In this document: positions 7,100 to 15,422 of the stretch, one piece after another
Layout of the letters: each line of letters begins with the position of its first letter
Numbering within the stretch: position 1 is the first letter of the stretch
Assembly: GCA_022800665.1 (NCBI GenBank)
Contig: JAAWQS010000019.1
Coordinates: 1 to 40,344, forward strand
Source: Oscillospiraceae bacterium
GTDB taxonomy: Bacteria; Bacillota; Clostridia; Oscillospirales; Oscillospiraceae
Length of the DNA stretch: 40,344 nt
Direction of reading: 5' to 3'
Program-made: the position numbers and the translations under genes
Notes under the pieces: model-generated
Seen by the model: the letters and a program-made list of their open reading frames with translations, nothing else
Database searches by the model: none
What the model was told of the DNA's origin: nothing

Positions 7100-9835
7100 T
7101 TACGCATCCCGGCCGCAGCAGTGCTTATACTTCTTTCCGCTGCCGCAGGGACATGGGTCGTTGCGGCCAATCTTCTGCACACGGCGGGGCTGCTTTTTCA
7201 CAGCGCCGTCCCCCCGGCCCTCGGTGATGCCGGTGGCGACCCGTTCCCGCTTGACCTCCTCGTTCTTCTGCAGGCGTACGGAGTACAGCCGCCGCACCGT
7301 CTCCTCCTGGATGGCCGCGATCATCTCCTCGAACATATGCAGGCTCTCCTGCTTGTATGCGTCCACGGGGTTGCTCTGCGCGTAGGCCCGCAGGCGGATG
7401 CCTTGGCGGAGGTCCTGCATGGCGTCGATGTGGTCCATCCAGTATTCGTCCACCACCCGGAGCATAATCACCCGCTCCAGCTCCCGCATAACCGGCGGCG
7501 TGACCTCCTGCTCCTTGGCGCCGTAAACCTCCAGAGCCTTGGCGGAGAGGCGCCCGGTCAGGTCCTCCGCCGTCGTCTGCGCCGCTTTCGCCTCCGTCAG
7601 CTGGATGCTGTTTTTGGGGAAGAAGGTACCCTCCAGAGCGGACATGACCGTTTTGTAGCCCTCGGCATCCAGACTCTTCTGCTCTCCGTATGCGCTGTTG
7701 ACGGTGTTGGAGATGATGGACGAAATCATGCCGGTAATTACATCCCGGATATCCCGGCCATCCAGAACCTGCTTGCGCTGGCCGTAGATGATCTCCCGCT
7801 GCTTGTTCATCACGTCGTCGTACTCCAGGGTGCTCTTGCGGGCCTGGAAGTTCCGGGACTCCACGCTGGTCTGTGCGCTCTCAATGGACCTGGTGAGCAT
7901 TTTGTTTTCAATGGGCAGGTCTTCGTCCAGGTCCAGCTTATCCATAATGCCGGTGATGCGGTCGCCGCCGAACAGACGGATCAGATCGTCCTCCAGGCTC
8001 AGGTAGAACCGGGTCTCGCCGGGGTCGCCCTGCCGTCCGGCGCGGCCCCGCAGCTGGTTGTCGATGCGGCGGGAGTCGTGCCGCTCGGTGCCGATGATAA
8101 AGAGTCCTCCGGCGGCGCGGACCTTTTCCGCCTCGCCCTCGATCTCCTCCTTGTGCTTCTGGTAGCTCTCCGCGTACCGCTGCCGGGCGCTGAGAATCTC
8201 CTCGTCGGTGGTTTCGGCGTAGCCGGTAGCCTCGGCAATCATCTCGTCGGAGAGGCCCGCTTTGCGCAGGTCGTTTTTGGCCAGGAACTCCGCGTTGCCG
8301 CCCAGCATGATGTCGGTGCCGCGGCCCGCCATGTTGGTGGCCACCGTCACCGCGCCCAGCTTGCCGGCCTGGGCTACGATCTCCGCCTCACGCTCATGGT
8401 TTTTGGCGTTGAGCAGGTTGTGCTTGATGCCCTCCCGGCTGAGCAGCTTGCTCAGCCGCTCGTTCTTGTCGATGGACACCGTGCCCACCAGCACCGGCTG
8501 GCCCTTGGCGTGGCAGGTCTTGATCTGCTCAATGACCGCCCTGTACTTGGCGTTTTCGGTCTTGTACACCACGTCGTTGTCGTCCTGGCGGGCCAGGGGA
8601 CGGTTGGTGGGAATCTCAATGATATCCAGTTTATAGATGGTGCCGAACTCCTCCTCCTCCGTCAAGGCCGTACCGGTCATGCCGGAGAGCTTGGTGTACA
8701 GGCGGAAATAGTTCTGGAAGGTGATGGTCGCCAGGGTCTTGCTCTCCCGCTCCACCTTCACCCGCTCCTTGGCCTCAATCGCCTGGTGCAGACCCTCGCT
8801 GTAGCGGCGTCCGAACATGAGGCGGCCTGTGAACTCGTCCACAATGATGATCTGGCCGTCCTTGACCACATAGTCGATGTCCTTTTTCATCACGCCGTGG
8901 GCCTTGATAGCCTGATTGATATGGTGGTTCAGGGTGGAATTCTCCGGGTCGGACAGATTTTCCACATGGAAATACTCCTCCGCCTTCTTCACGCCCTTGG
9001 AGGTAAGGGTAGCGGTGCGGGCCTTCTCGTCTACGATATAGTCCTCGACGCTGTCCTCATCCTCCTCCGCCTTCTCGTCGGTCTCGGCAATGACGGTCTT
9101 CTTCAGGGACCGGACAAACATCTCCGCCATGTCGTACATCTGGGTGGACTTCTCCCCCATGCCGGAAATAATCAGGGGGGTGCGGGCCTCGTCGATGAGG
9201 ATGGAGTCCACCTCGTCCACGATGGCGAAGCGGTGGCCCCGCTGGACCAGCTCGCCGCTGTAGAGAGCCATGTTGTCCCGCAGGTAATCGAACCCCATCT
9301 CGTTGTTGGTGCCGTAGGTAATATCGGCGGCGTAAGCCTGCTGCCGCTGGGCCTTGTCCAGACCGTGGATAATCAGACCCACGGTCAAACCCAGGAAGCG
9401 GTAGACCTTGCCCATCCACTCGCTGTCGCGCTTGGCCAGGTAGTCGTTGACGGTGACGATGTGGACGCCCTTTCCGGCCAGGGCATTGAGGTAAGCGGGC
9501 AGGGTTGCCACCAGGGTCTTGCCTTCACCGGTCTTCATCTCGGCGATACGGCCTTGATGGAGGACCACGCCGCCCACCAGCTGCACCCGGTAGGGCCGCA
9601 TTCCCAGCACCCGGACGGACGCCTCCCGCGCGGCGGCAAAGGCTTCGGGAAGAATATCGTCCAGGCTCTCGCCATTGGCCAGGCGTTCTTTGAACCAGGG
9701 CGTCTTGGCGGCCAGCTCTGTATCGGAGAGAGCCTGATACTCCGGCTCCAGGGCTTCGATCTTATCAACGATGGGATAGATCTGCTTCAGCTCCCGGTCG
9801 CTGTAAGTTCCGAACAATTTGGTTAATAAACTCAT
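7100..9835 (-). CDS. secA: Preprotein translocase ATPase SecA
   Basis: The 911-residue motor that drives secretory proteins through SecYEG. Visible parts are the Walker A motif [11 protein letters not shown], the DEAD-type Walker B motif in [13 protein letters not shown], the preprotein cross-linking and helicase domains ([29 protein letters not shown]), and the C-terminal zinc tail [13 protein letters not shown]. The length is usual for SecA. The start is the ATG at 9835 (MSLLTKLFG), with GAGGAG about 11 bases upstream; the open frame extends further upstream but without a better site. A promoter lies at 9889-9917, so it is transcribed on its own, followed only by the broken small gene. Products of the two SLH genes and the lipoprotein gene in this window are among its expected clients. 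Confidence 0.97.
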   Translation of the reverse strand: MSLLTKLFGTYSDRELKQIYPIVDKIEALEPEYQALSDTELAAKTPWFKERLANGESLDDILPEAFAAAREASVRVLGMRPYRVQLVGGVVLHQGRIAEMKTGEGKTLVATLPAYLNALAGKGVHIVTVNDYLAKRDSEWMGKVYRFLGLTVGLIIHGLDKAQRQQAYAADITYGTNNEMGFDYLRDNMALYSGELVQRGHRFAIVDEVDSILIDEARTPLIISGMGEKSTQMYDMAEMFVRSLKKTVIAETDEKAEEDEDSVEDYIVDEKARTATLTSKGVKKAEEYFHVENLSDPENSTLNHHINQAIKAHGVMKKDIDYVVKDGQIIIVDEFTGRLMFGRRYSEGLHQAIEAKERVKVERESKTLATITFQNYFRLYTKLSGMTGTALTEEEEFGTIYKLDIIEIPTNRPLARQDDNDVVYKTENAKYRAVIEQIKTCHAKGQPVLVGTVSIDKNERLSKLLSREGIKHNLLNAKNHEREAEIVAQAGKLGAVTVATNMAGRGTDIMLGGNAEFLAKNDLRKAGLSDEMIAEATGYAETTDEEILSARQRYAESYQKHKEEIEGEAEKVRAAGGLFIIGTERHDSRRIDNQLRGRAGRQGDPGETRFYLSLEDDLIRLFGGDRITGIMDKLDLDEDLPIENKMLTRSIESAQTSVESRNFQARKSTLEYDDVMNKQREIIYGQRKQVLDGRDIRDVITGMISSIISNTVNSAYGEQKSLDAEGYKTVMSALEGTFFPKNSIQLTEAKAAQTTAEDLTGRLSAKALEVYGAKEQEVTPPVMRELERVIMLRVVDEYWMDHIDAMQDLRQGIRLRAYAQSNPVDAYKQESLHMFEEMIAAIQEETVRRLYSVRLQKNEEVKRERVATGITEGRGDGAVKKQPRRVQKIGRNDPCPCGSGKKYKHCCGRDA

Positions 9836-9888
9836 TATAAAAAAGCTCCTCTTTCGTAAGAGTAAAAATGCACACAAATACAGTGTAC

Positions 9889-9917
9889 AGTATATCACAC
9901 ATTTCCGTCGTAAACAA
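9889..9917 (-). promoter_or_regulatory. secA promoter
   Basis: On the minus strand, TTGTTT (9912-9917) and TATACT (9889-9894) are 17 bases apart, giving a transcript with a leader of about 45 bases before the secA ATG. The -10 box is good and the -35 box moderate. Confidence 0.6.
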
Positions 9918-9924
9918 GGGGAAA

Positions 9925-9958
9925 AGAAAAAAGTCCTCCAGCCAGTCGGGGAGGACTT
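9925..9958 (-). terminator. Intrinsic terminator after the comFB-like gene
   Basis: AAGTCCTCC (9931-9939) pairs with GGAGGACTT (9950-9958), followed on the minus strand by a T-rich run complementary to the As at 9922-9932. A second GC-rich hairpin (GCCCGCCG at 9961-9968 with CGGCGGGC at 9982-9989) lies between it and the stop codon at 10013. Confidence 0.8.
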
Positions 9959-10012
9959 GCGCCCGCCGCGCTGTAGGCGCACGGCGGGCCAAGAGCATAT
10001 ACATCTGCGCGG

Positions 10013-10285
10013 TCAGGGACCGTCGTGGCGGGGATTCTCCTTAATCACCTGCGCCGCCTGGAGCAAGGCTGTGCGCACATCGGTGAGGTGCTGTGTGCGC
10101 AGGGAGTCGGCCTTGCTGATGATGCCGCCGGATTTGGTGACAACATAGCGGGACGGCACATGGTTGAGCGCGTATGCGGCCACATCGTTGCGGCACTGCT
10201 CGCACAGGCAGCAGCCCAGGCTGTCTCCCATTCTGTCCAGTTCCTCTTCCACAAAGGACTCCATCACATTTTGATATAATTTCAT
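10013..10285 (-). CDS. Late competence development protein ComFB-like
   Basis: A 90-residue cytoplasmic protein matching the ComFB family: an N-terminal helix (MESFVEEELDRM), a Cys cluster CCLCEQCRNDV that suggests zinc binding, and the conserved ALNHVPSRYV segment. ComFB is encoded in the comF operon of Bacillus, but its role there is unclear, and family members in cyanobacteria bind cyclic dinucleotides. No comFA or comFC gene is nearby, so this is a stand-alone copy. It has a consensus promoter (10312-10340), AGGAGG before the ATG at 10285 and two hairpins after the stop. Confidence 0.8.
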   Translation of the reverse strand: MKLYQNVMESFVEEELDRMGDSLGCCLCEQCRNDVAAYALNHVPSRYVVTKSGGIISKADSLRTQHLTDVRTALLQAAQVIKENPRHDGP

Positions 10286-10311
10286 TTGGTACCCCTCCTA
10301 TCCTCTCTTTC

Positions 10312-10340
10312 TTTATACCACCTCTGGGGGAAATTGTCAA
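10312..10340 (-). promoter_or_regulatory. Promoter of the comFB-like gene
   Basis: On the minus strand, a perfect TTGACA (10335-10340) and TATAAA (10312-10317) are separated by 17 bases. The ATG follows 26 bases downstream of the -10 box. Confidence 0.75.
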
Positions 10341-10359
10341 TCCGAGATTTTACGCATCA

Positions 10360-11235
10360 TCAAAACACGGTGATGCTCCAGCGGTTCCGGTAAATCTCGC
10401 CGGGAGAGAGGGTAATGAGGTCGTTCTGCTGGGAAAAGTCCTCAACAACGTCCTGCCGGGCGGGCAGGCTGACCCACGGCTCCAGGCATACAAAGGGGGC
10501 GTCGCTCTTCGGGGTGTGCCACACGCCCAGATAGCGCATCCGCGGGATGGACAGCGTCACGCCTTTAGTCCCCTCCCCGGCGGACAGGGTTACGGTGCGG
10601 TCCATATTCTTCAGGATGACCGCGTCCCGGTCAAAGAGGCTGTGGCGCAGGGGCATGGTCACGCCGTCCTCCAGGGGGTAGGGGGTCTCCTGTCCGCTGA
10701 TCATATAGGCGTCCGACATCTCCACCCGCCACGGCTGGCAGGGACGGCGAAAGGTCAGCCGGTAATCCTCGAAGCATTTCCCGCTCTCCAGCGGCGCCCG
10801 GAATCCCGGATGTGCGCCCAGCCCGAAATATAGATCCCGGCTATCCCGGTTTTCCACGCAGTAGGTGATGAAAACCGTGCTGCCATCCAGCTCGTAGGCC
10901 ACGGAAAAGGCGAAATCCCAGGGGTACACGGCTTTGGTTTCCTCGGTGGCGGCGAGGCGGAAGGCCGCCTTGTCCGGAGCTTGCTTCTGGGTCTCGAAGG
11001 TCATGTGGCGGGAGAAGCCGTGGCGTTTCATCCCGTAGCTGCGGCCATCCACCGTATAGACGTCGTCTGTCAGGCGGCCCACATAGGGGAACAGATTCGG
11101 GGCCCGGCCTCCCCAGTAGGCGCTGTCGCCGCTCCAGAGGTACTCCGTACCGTCTGCGGCGGTAATGGACATCATCTGTGCGCCGGTGTCGTCGATGGTC
11201 ATGCGCAGGAAGTCGTTTTCAATGGTGTGCAGCAT
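10360..11235 (-). CDS. Aldose 1-epimerase (mutarotase) family protein
   Basis: A 291-residue cytoplasmic protein of the galactose-mutarotase fold, which interconverts alpha and beta anomers of hexoses. It shows the N-terminal GAQMMSI and EYLWSGD segments, RAPNLFPYVGRL, RHGFSRHMTF with the catalytic-type His, LGAHPGF, and a late conserved Glu/Trp segment (FVCLEPWVSLP). This subfamily (LacX-like) often acts on sugars that are not well defined. I chose the ATG at 11235 because AAGGAGA lies 9 bases upstream, rather than the in-frame start at 11259 that would overlap the preceding stop. It lies 23 bases after the Rpn-type gene, so the two may share a transcript. I see no terminator between it and the comFB-like gene. 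Confidence 0.88.
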   Translation of the reverse strand: MLHTIENDFLRMTIDDTGAQMMSITAADGTEYLWSGDSAYWGGRAPNLFPYVGRLTDDVYTVDGRSYGMKRHGFSRHMTFETQKQAPDKAAFRLAATEETKAVYPWDFAFSVAYELDGSTVFITYCVENRDSRDLYFGLGAHPGFRAPLESGKCFEDYRLTFRRPCQPWRVEMSDAYMISGQETPYPLEDGVTMPLRHSLFDRDAVILKNMDRTVTLSAGEGTKGVTLSIPRMRYLGVWHTPKSDAPFVCLEPWVSLPARQDVVEDFSQQNDLITLSPGEIYRNRWSITVF

Positions 11236-11258
11236 CTCGTATTGTCTCCTTACTGTCA

Positions 11259-12233
11259 TTATAAGCCGAATTCCTTCAGCAGTCTTTCATAAAACCTGCG
11301 GTCCATGAGGGCTTTTGACAGTTCGTCCCCCCGGCCCTTCTCGGTCAGGACCTTGGAAAGATTCGCCATACGCAGGAACTCCAGCTCACTGCCCTCCTGC
11401 CAGCCTTCCTGCCGGCCCTCCTGCATTCCCTTTTGCCAGCCCTCCTGCCGGCCCTCCTGCATTCCCTTTTGCCAGCCCTCCTGCCGGCCTTTTTGCCAGC
11501 CCTCCTGTCGGCCTCTTTGCCAACCGTCCCGTCTGGCGGCCTGGGCAATATTATAATCATGAATCTCCATAATCTCTTTCTGGTCAAACAGCATACTCAT
11601 AATATCAACAACCTCCTTCTGCCGCGACGCCAGAAACGGCGTCAGAACATTCCGCTCCTTACAAATCCGTAAAGTCTCCTCAATTGCCCTCTTTGTCCGG
11701 CCATACAACACCCGCTGTTCGTCCAAAATTTTGCAGAATTGGACATACTGGTCCACGATATTGCCCTGGGCGCTGCCCCGCAACACATGTACCTGCACCT
11801 CCACACCGCCTGCTCCCTGGTACAAATCAGACAGATACAGGGTATCCGGCACCTTTTCCCTGCTGCCCGTATAGATGACATACAGCTCAGGCGTAGGGAC
11901 GAAAACCGGCGGACTGGCATACAGGTCCAGCTTATGCTCCTTGATATACTGCATATAGGTTTCCGCGAGATACAGCAACAGGCGCAGAACGATGTTCACA
12001 GAAAATGTGCTCTGGGCTTCCACCAGGAGGATCAGCCGTCCGCGCACCTGAATGCCCAAGTCGTTATACAGCCCTGTAGTCAGCACATTCTCCAGCGAGA
12101 TCACTTTGCAGTCAGCTTCCGTGACAGCCGTATCCTCCGGGTGCAGCGCAAGGTAAAGCTGTCGTGTATACATGGGCTGCTTGAACAGATAGGTAAATAC
12201 GCTGTCCTTTGCGGTACGCTTCATTTCCGGCAT
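11259..12233 (-). CDS. Rpn family PD-(D/E)XK nuclease / putative transposase with repeat tail
   Basis: A 324-residue protein of the Rpn/YhgA-like group (recombination-promoting nuclease). The N-terminal family start (AKDSVFTYLFKQPMYTRQLY) leads to the nuclease core with YNDLGIQVRGRLILLVEAQS, where the Asp and the Glu-x-Gln form the active site seen in Rpn proteins. The C-terminus is a run of about eleven Gly-x-Gln-x tetrapeptides (GWQK, GRQE, GMQE) encoded by tandem DNA repeats at 11401-11520, then a short helical tail. Rpn proteins stimulate RecA-independent recombination and some act in phage defence; which applies here is unknown. It has its own promoter (12257-12286) and GGAGGGG just before the ATG. 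The gene looks intact. A truncated relative lies at 19134-19469. Confidence 0.88.
   Translation of the reverse strand: MPEMKRTAKDSVFTYLFKQPMYTRQLYLALHPEDTAVTEADCKVISLENVLTTGLYNDLGIQVRGRLILLVEAQSTFSVNIVLRLLLYLAETYMQYIKEHKLDLYASPPVFVPTPELYVIYTGSREKVPDTLYLSDLYQGAGGVEVQVHVLRGSAQGNIVDQYVQFCKILDEQRVLYGRTKRAIEETLRICKERNVLTPFLASRQKEVVDIMSMLFDQKEIMEIHDYNIAQAARRDGWQRGRQEGWQKGRQEGWQKGMQEGRQEGWQKGMQEGRQEGWQEGSELEFLRMANLSKVLTEKGRGDELSKALMDRRFYERLLKEFGL
11401..11520 (-). repeat. Tandem 36/24-bp repeats inside the Rpn-type gene
   Basis: Two 36-bp units (11401-11436, 11437-11472) differ at a single position and are followed by two related 24-bp units (11473-11496, 11497-11520). All units are multiples of 12 bp, which is one tetrapeptide of the coiled tail, so slippage would change tail length without breaking the frame. 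Confidence 0.9.
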
Positions 12234-12256
12234 GGCATCCCCTCCTTCTGCCTCTT

Positions 12257-12286
12257 ATTATAACCGATTTGGGGGCCGGATTGCAA
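12257..12286 (-). promoter_or_regulatory. Promoter of the Rpn-type gene
   Basis: On the minus strand, TTGCAA (12281-12286) and a perfect TATAAT (12257-12262) are 18 bases apart, 23 bases upstream of the ATG. The -35 box lies in TCTTGCAAT, a string shared with two other promoters in the window. Confidence 0.7.
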
Positions 12287-12325
12287 GAGAATAAATCGGA
12301 CGTATCCCTGCCCTGCCCGCTCTTG

Positions 12326-12364
12326 AAAAAGAGGACGCCGGTCCCAAGAAGGGGCTGGCGTCCT
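12326..12364 (-). terminator. pckG terminator
   Basis: AGGACGCC (12332-12339) pairs with GGCGTCCT (12357-12364). On the minus strand the stem is followed directly by a T run complementary to the As at 12326-12330. It lies 8 bases after the pckG stop. Confidence 0.85.
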
Positions 12365-12372
12365 GATGATCT

Positions 12373-14139
12373 TTATTTCAGATTTTCTTCCAGCTTGGCC
12401 AGCTCGTCCCGCAGTCCCTGGGGGACCTTGTCGCCGAACTTGCCATAGAACTCGTGGATGCCCTTGGCCTCATCCTTCCACAGTTCCTTATCAACACCCA
12501 GCAGGCCCTGCAGAGTCTCTTTGCTGATATCCAGGCCCTCCATGTTGATATCCTCCGCCTTGGGCTGATAGCCGATGGGGGTCTCCACCGCGTCGGCCTC
12601 GCCGAAGGCGCGCTTCATGATCCACTCCAGCACGCGCATGTTGTCGCCGAAGCCCGGCCAGATGAAGTGGCCTTCGTCGTCGGTACGGAACCAGTTGACG
12701 TTGAAGATCTTGGGCAGCTTGTCAGCGTCCACCTTCTTGCCCATATCCAGCCAGTGCTGCCAGTAGTCGCCCATGTGGTAGCCGCAGAAGGGCAGCATGG
12801 CCATGGGATCGCGGCGCACGACGCCGACTGCGCCGGCGGCGGCGGCAGTGGTCTCGGAGGCCATGATGGAGCCGACGAACACGCCATGCTCCCAGTCGCG
12901 GGACTGATAGACCAGGGGAGCGGTCTTGGCCCGGCGGCCGCCGAAAACAATGGCGCTCAGGGGCACGCCCTGGGGGGCCTCGAACTCAGGGGAGATGCAG
13001 GGGCAGTTCTTGGCGGGAGCGGTGAAACGGCTGTTGGGATGGGCGCCCTTCTCGGAGCTCTCCTGACCGTTCCAGGGGTTGCCCTTCCAGTCCACGGCGT
13101 TGGCGGGCGGATTCTTGTCCAGGCCCTCCCACCACACGGTGTTGTCGTCCAGGTTGTGGACCACGTTGGTGAAGATGGTACCCTGCTGGGTGGATGCCAG
13201 GGCGTTGGGGTTGGACTTGACGTTGGTGCCGGGGGCCACGCCGAAGAAGCCGTATTCAGGGTTCATAGCCCACAGGCGGCCATCCTCGCCCACGCGGATC
13301 CAGGCGATATCGTCGCCCACGCACCAGACCTTCCAGCCCTTCTCCCGGTACGCTTCGGGGGGAATGAGCATGGCCAGGTTGGTTTTGCCGCAGGCGGAGG
13401 GGAAAGCGGCGGCCAGGTAGCGGACCTCGCCGGCGGGGTTCTGGAGGCCCAGGATGAGCATATGCTCGGCCATCCAGCCCTGCTCGTGGCCCAGGTAGGA
13501 GGCGATACGCAGGGCGAAGCACTTCTTGCCCAGCAGCACGTTTCCGCCGTAGCCGGAGTTGACGCTCATGATGGTGTTGTCCTCAGGGAAGTGGACGATA
13601 TAGCGGTTCTCAGGATCGATGTCCGCCTTGGCATGGAGTCCCTTGATGAAGTCGTCGCCAATCAGCTCCGCCACGGCTGTACCCACGCGGGTCATGATGC
13701 ACATGTTCAGCACCACGTAGATGGAGTCGGTCAGCTCAATGCCGTACTTGGCAAAGGGGGAGCCGACAACGCCCATGGAGTAGGGGATGACGTACATGGT
13801 GCGGCCCTTCATGGCCCCTGTGTAGAGCTTGTTCAGCTTTGCGTACATCTCCTGGGGGTCCATCCAATTGTTGGTGGGGCCGGCGTTCTCCTTCTTGCGG
13901 CAGCAGATGAAGGTACGGTCCTCCACGCGGGCCACGTCGTTGACAGCGGTACGGTGGAGGTAGCAGTCGGGGAGCTTCTCCTGGTTGAGCTTCTCAATCT
14001 CACCGGTGGAGCACGCCTCGGCGCGCAGGGCCTCGATCTGTTCCTTGGAACCGTCGATCCACACGATTTTGTCGGGCTGGGTCATTTTTGCCATTTCGTC
14101 GATCCAGCTCAGCACGGCTTTGTTGTTGGTCAGAGCCAT
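12373..14139 (-). CDS. pckG: Phosphoenolpyruvate carboxykinase (GTP)
   Basis: A 588-residue enzyme that interconverts oxaloacetate and PEP with GTP/GDP. It can run as gluconeogenesis or, in anaerobes on the route to C4 acids, as CO2 fixation. Diagnostic motifs are the cysteine-containing kinase loop FPSACGKTNLAMLIPP, the FGGRRAKTAPLVYQSRDW block, SETTAAAAGAVGVVRRDP and MLPFCGYHMGDYWQHW, all of the GTP family rather than the ATP family. The length is normal. The start is the ATG at 14139, with GGAGGA 6 bases upstream. It is monocistronic, with a promoter at 14195-14223 and a terminator at 12326-12364. It is divergent from the fructokinase gene across a 326-base gap. Confidence 0.97.
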   Translation of the reverse strand: MALTNNKAVLSWIDEMAKMTQPDKIVWIDGSKEQIEALRAEACSTGEIEKLNQEKLPDCYLHRTAVNDVARVEDRTFICCRKKENAGPTNNWMDPQEMYAKLNKLYTGAMKGRTMYVIPYSMGVVGSPFAKYGIELTDSIYVVLNMCIMTRVGTAVAELIGDDFIKGLHAKADIDPENRYIVHFPEDNTIMSVNSGYGGNVLLGKKCFALRIASYLGHEQGWMAEHMLILGLQNPAGEVRYLAAAFPSACGKTNLAMLIPPEAYREKGWKVWCVGDDIAWIRVGEDGRLWAMNPEYGFFGVAPGTNVKSNPNALASTQQGTIFTNVVHNLDDNTVWWEGLDKNPPANAVDWKGNPWNGQESSEKGAHPNSRFTAPAKNCPCISPEFEAPQGVPLSAIVFGGRRAKTAPLVYQSRDWEHGVFVGSIMASETTAAAAGAVGVVRRDPMAMLPFCGYHMGDYWQHWLDMGKKVDADKLPKIFNVNWFRTDDEGHFIWPGFGDNMRVLEWIMKRAFGEADAVETPIGYQPKAEDINMEGLDISKETLQGLLGVDKELWKDEAKGIHEFYGKFGDKVPQGLRDELAKLEENLK

Positions 14140-14194
14140 AAGATTTCCTCCATTATTTATTTGCATTTTCAGAAAGCAAAGTTTCCTAGATAGC

Positions 14195-14223
14195 ATGATA
14201 CTAAAATTCCGCCCTGATTGCAA
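14195..14223 (-). promoter_or_regulatory. pckG promoter
   Basis: On the minus strand, TTGCAA (14218-14223) and TATCAT (14195-14200) are 17 bases apart, giving a leader of about 50 bases. Bases 14224-14371 between this and the divergent promoter are GC-rich and show no further signal that I can defend. Confidence 0.6.
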
Positions 14224-14371
14224 GAGGAATTGCGAAAAAAACGCCGAAATTTCCGCCGCCGGATGGACTGTTTTTCGGCGGGACCGCGCCGGGACGGTTC
14301 ACCCTGCTGGGGGACAGGCGTTTCCGCCTGGTTTCAGGAATTATTTCGGGCGGCGCAGTGCGTCAAAACTC

Positions 14372-14400
14372 TGGACAAATGTGTCCAAGTCTGATATGAT
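14372..14400 (+). promoter_or_regulatory. Promoter and operator-like inverted repeat of the fructokinase-amylosucrase operon
   Basis: TGGACA (14372-14377) and TATGAT (14395-14400) are 17 bases apart. The -35 box is one arm of an inverted repeat, TGGACA-AATG-TGTCCA (14372-14387), so a regulator bound there would overlap the polymerase site. Confidence 0.6.
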
Positions 14401-14465
14401 GAAAGTCATCTTTGAAAGAATGATTTACCGCTTTGGCTGGCGGAAATTGGATATTGGAGGAAAGG

Positions 14466-15422
14466 ATGAATGATCGTATGACAGATATTACTGCAATAGG
14501 CGAGGTGCTGATTGATTTAACCCAATTTGATGTGAATGAGGCCAACGTTCCTCTATTTGCAGCCAATCCAGGCGGCGCGCCCGCAAACGTGGCGGTGGCC
14601 GCATCCCGGCTGGGAGCGCGGACCGCTTTTGTCGGCAAGGTCGGCGCGGACAGCTTCGGCGCGTACCTGCGCCGGGTCCTGTCGGACAACGGCGTCAGCA
14701 TCTCCCGGATGTGTACCGGCGGCGGCCCCACCACCATGGCGATTGTCACCGTAGACGATACCGGGGAGCGCAGCTTCCAGTTCGTCCGGGGAGCGGACTG
14801 CGCCCTCATGCCAGAGGAGGTGGACGAGACGCTCATTGAGGAGAGCAAATTTCTCCATTTCGGTTCTGTCAGCCTCACACGGGGCATCGCCCGCAGCGCC
14901 ACCATCCATGCCGCCCGCACCGCCCGGAAGAAAGGCGTGTTGGTCAGCTACGACCCCAACTACCGCCCCGCCCTGTGGAACACCGAGCGGGACGCCGTGG
15001 AGTGGATGACTCTGCCGCTGCCGGTGGTGGACGTAATCAAGCTGTCGGAGGAGGAGCTGCCCCTGCTCACCGGGTCCTCCGATCTGAATGAAGGAAGCCG
15101 GAAGCTGGCGGAGCAGGGCATCTCGCTGGTGTTGGTCACACTGGGGGGCGCAGGCTCCTTCTGCCGCTGGAAGGACGAGAGCTTTACCGTACCTGGCGTT
15201 CCGGTGCGCGTGGCGGACACCAACGGCGCGGGAGACACCTTCTTCGGCGCTGTGCTCAGCCGCCTCAGCCGCCGGGGGCAGAATCCCCTGGAGGGCCTGG
15301 AGCGGAGCGAGCTGGAGGAGATCCTGACCTATGCTAACCGTGCGGCGGCGGTCACATGCTCCCGCAGCGGGGCCATACCCGCTATGCCCACAGCGGCGGA
15401 ACTGGAAGGAGGTCAAATCTGA
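14466..15422 (+). CDS. PfkB-family carbohydrate kinase, probable fructokinase
   Basis: A 318-residue sugar kinase of the ribokinase fold. It shows the N-terminal sugar-binding segment NPGGAPANVAVAASRLG, the lid region, KLSEEELPLLTG, and the PfkB signature DTNGAGDTFFGAVL with catalytic Asp (GAGD). The first of these is typical of bacterial fructokinases. I chose the ATG at 14466 with GGAGG close upstream; an ATG 12 bases later is an alternative. The stop overlaps the amylosucrase start (TGATG). Fructose freed from sucrose by amylosucrase is the natural substrate in this setting, so the pair forms a compact sucrose route. Substrate choice cannot be proved from sequence. Confidence 0.9.
   Translation: MNDRMTDITAIGEVLIDLTQFDVNEANVPLFAANPGGAPANVAVAASRLGARTAFVGKVGADSFGAYLRRVLSDNGVSISRMCTGGGPTTMAIVTVDDTGERSFQFVRGADCALMPEEVDETLIEESKFLHFGSVSLTRGIARSATIHAARTARKKGVLVSYDPNYRPALWNTERDAVEWMTLPLPVVDVIKLSEEELPLLTGSSDLNEGSRKLAEQGISLVLVTLGGAGSFCRWKDESFTVPGVPVRVADTNGAGDTFFGAVLSRLSRRGQNPLEGLERSELEEILTYANRAAAVTCSRSGAIPAMPTAAELEGGQI

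Noticed and set aside
6992-9826. Very long plus-strand open frame across secA
   Set aside because: It is the antisense shadow of the clearly identified secA gene in GC-rich DNA, with no domain and no RBS.
11401-11520. CRISPR-like direct repeats
   Set aside because: Units abut without spacers and lie in frame within a coding tail. They are protein-coding tandem repeats.
11259-12233. Insertion sequence around the Rpn-type gene
   Set aside because: Some databases label Rpn as a transposase, but I see no terminal inverted repeats or target duplications, and the gene has normal promoter spacing.
12454-14193. Long plus-strand open frame across pckG
   Set aside because: Antisense shadow of a well-conserved enzyme. 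Its His/Gly/Val-rich, low-complexity translation is typical of a shadow frame.
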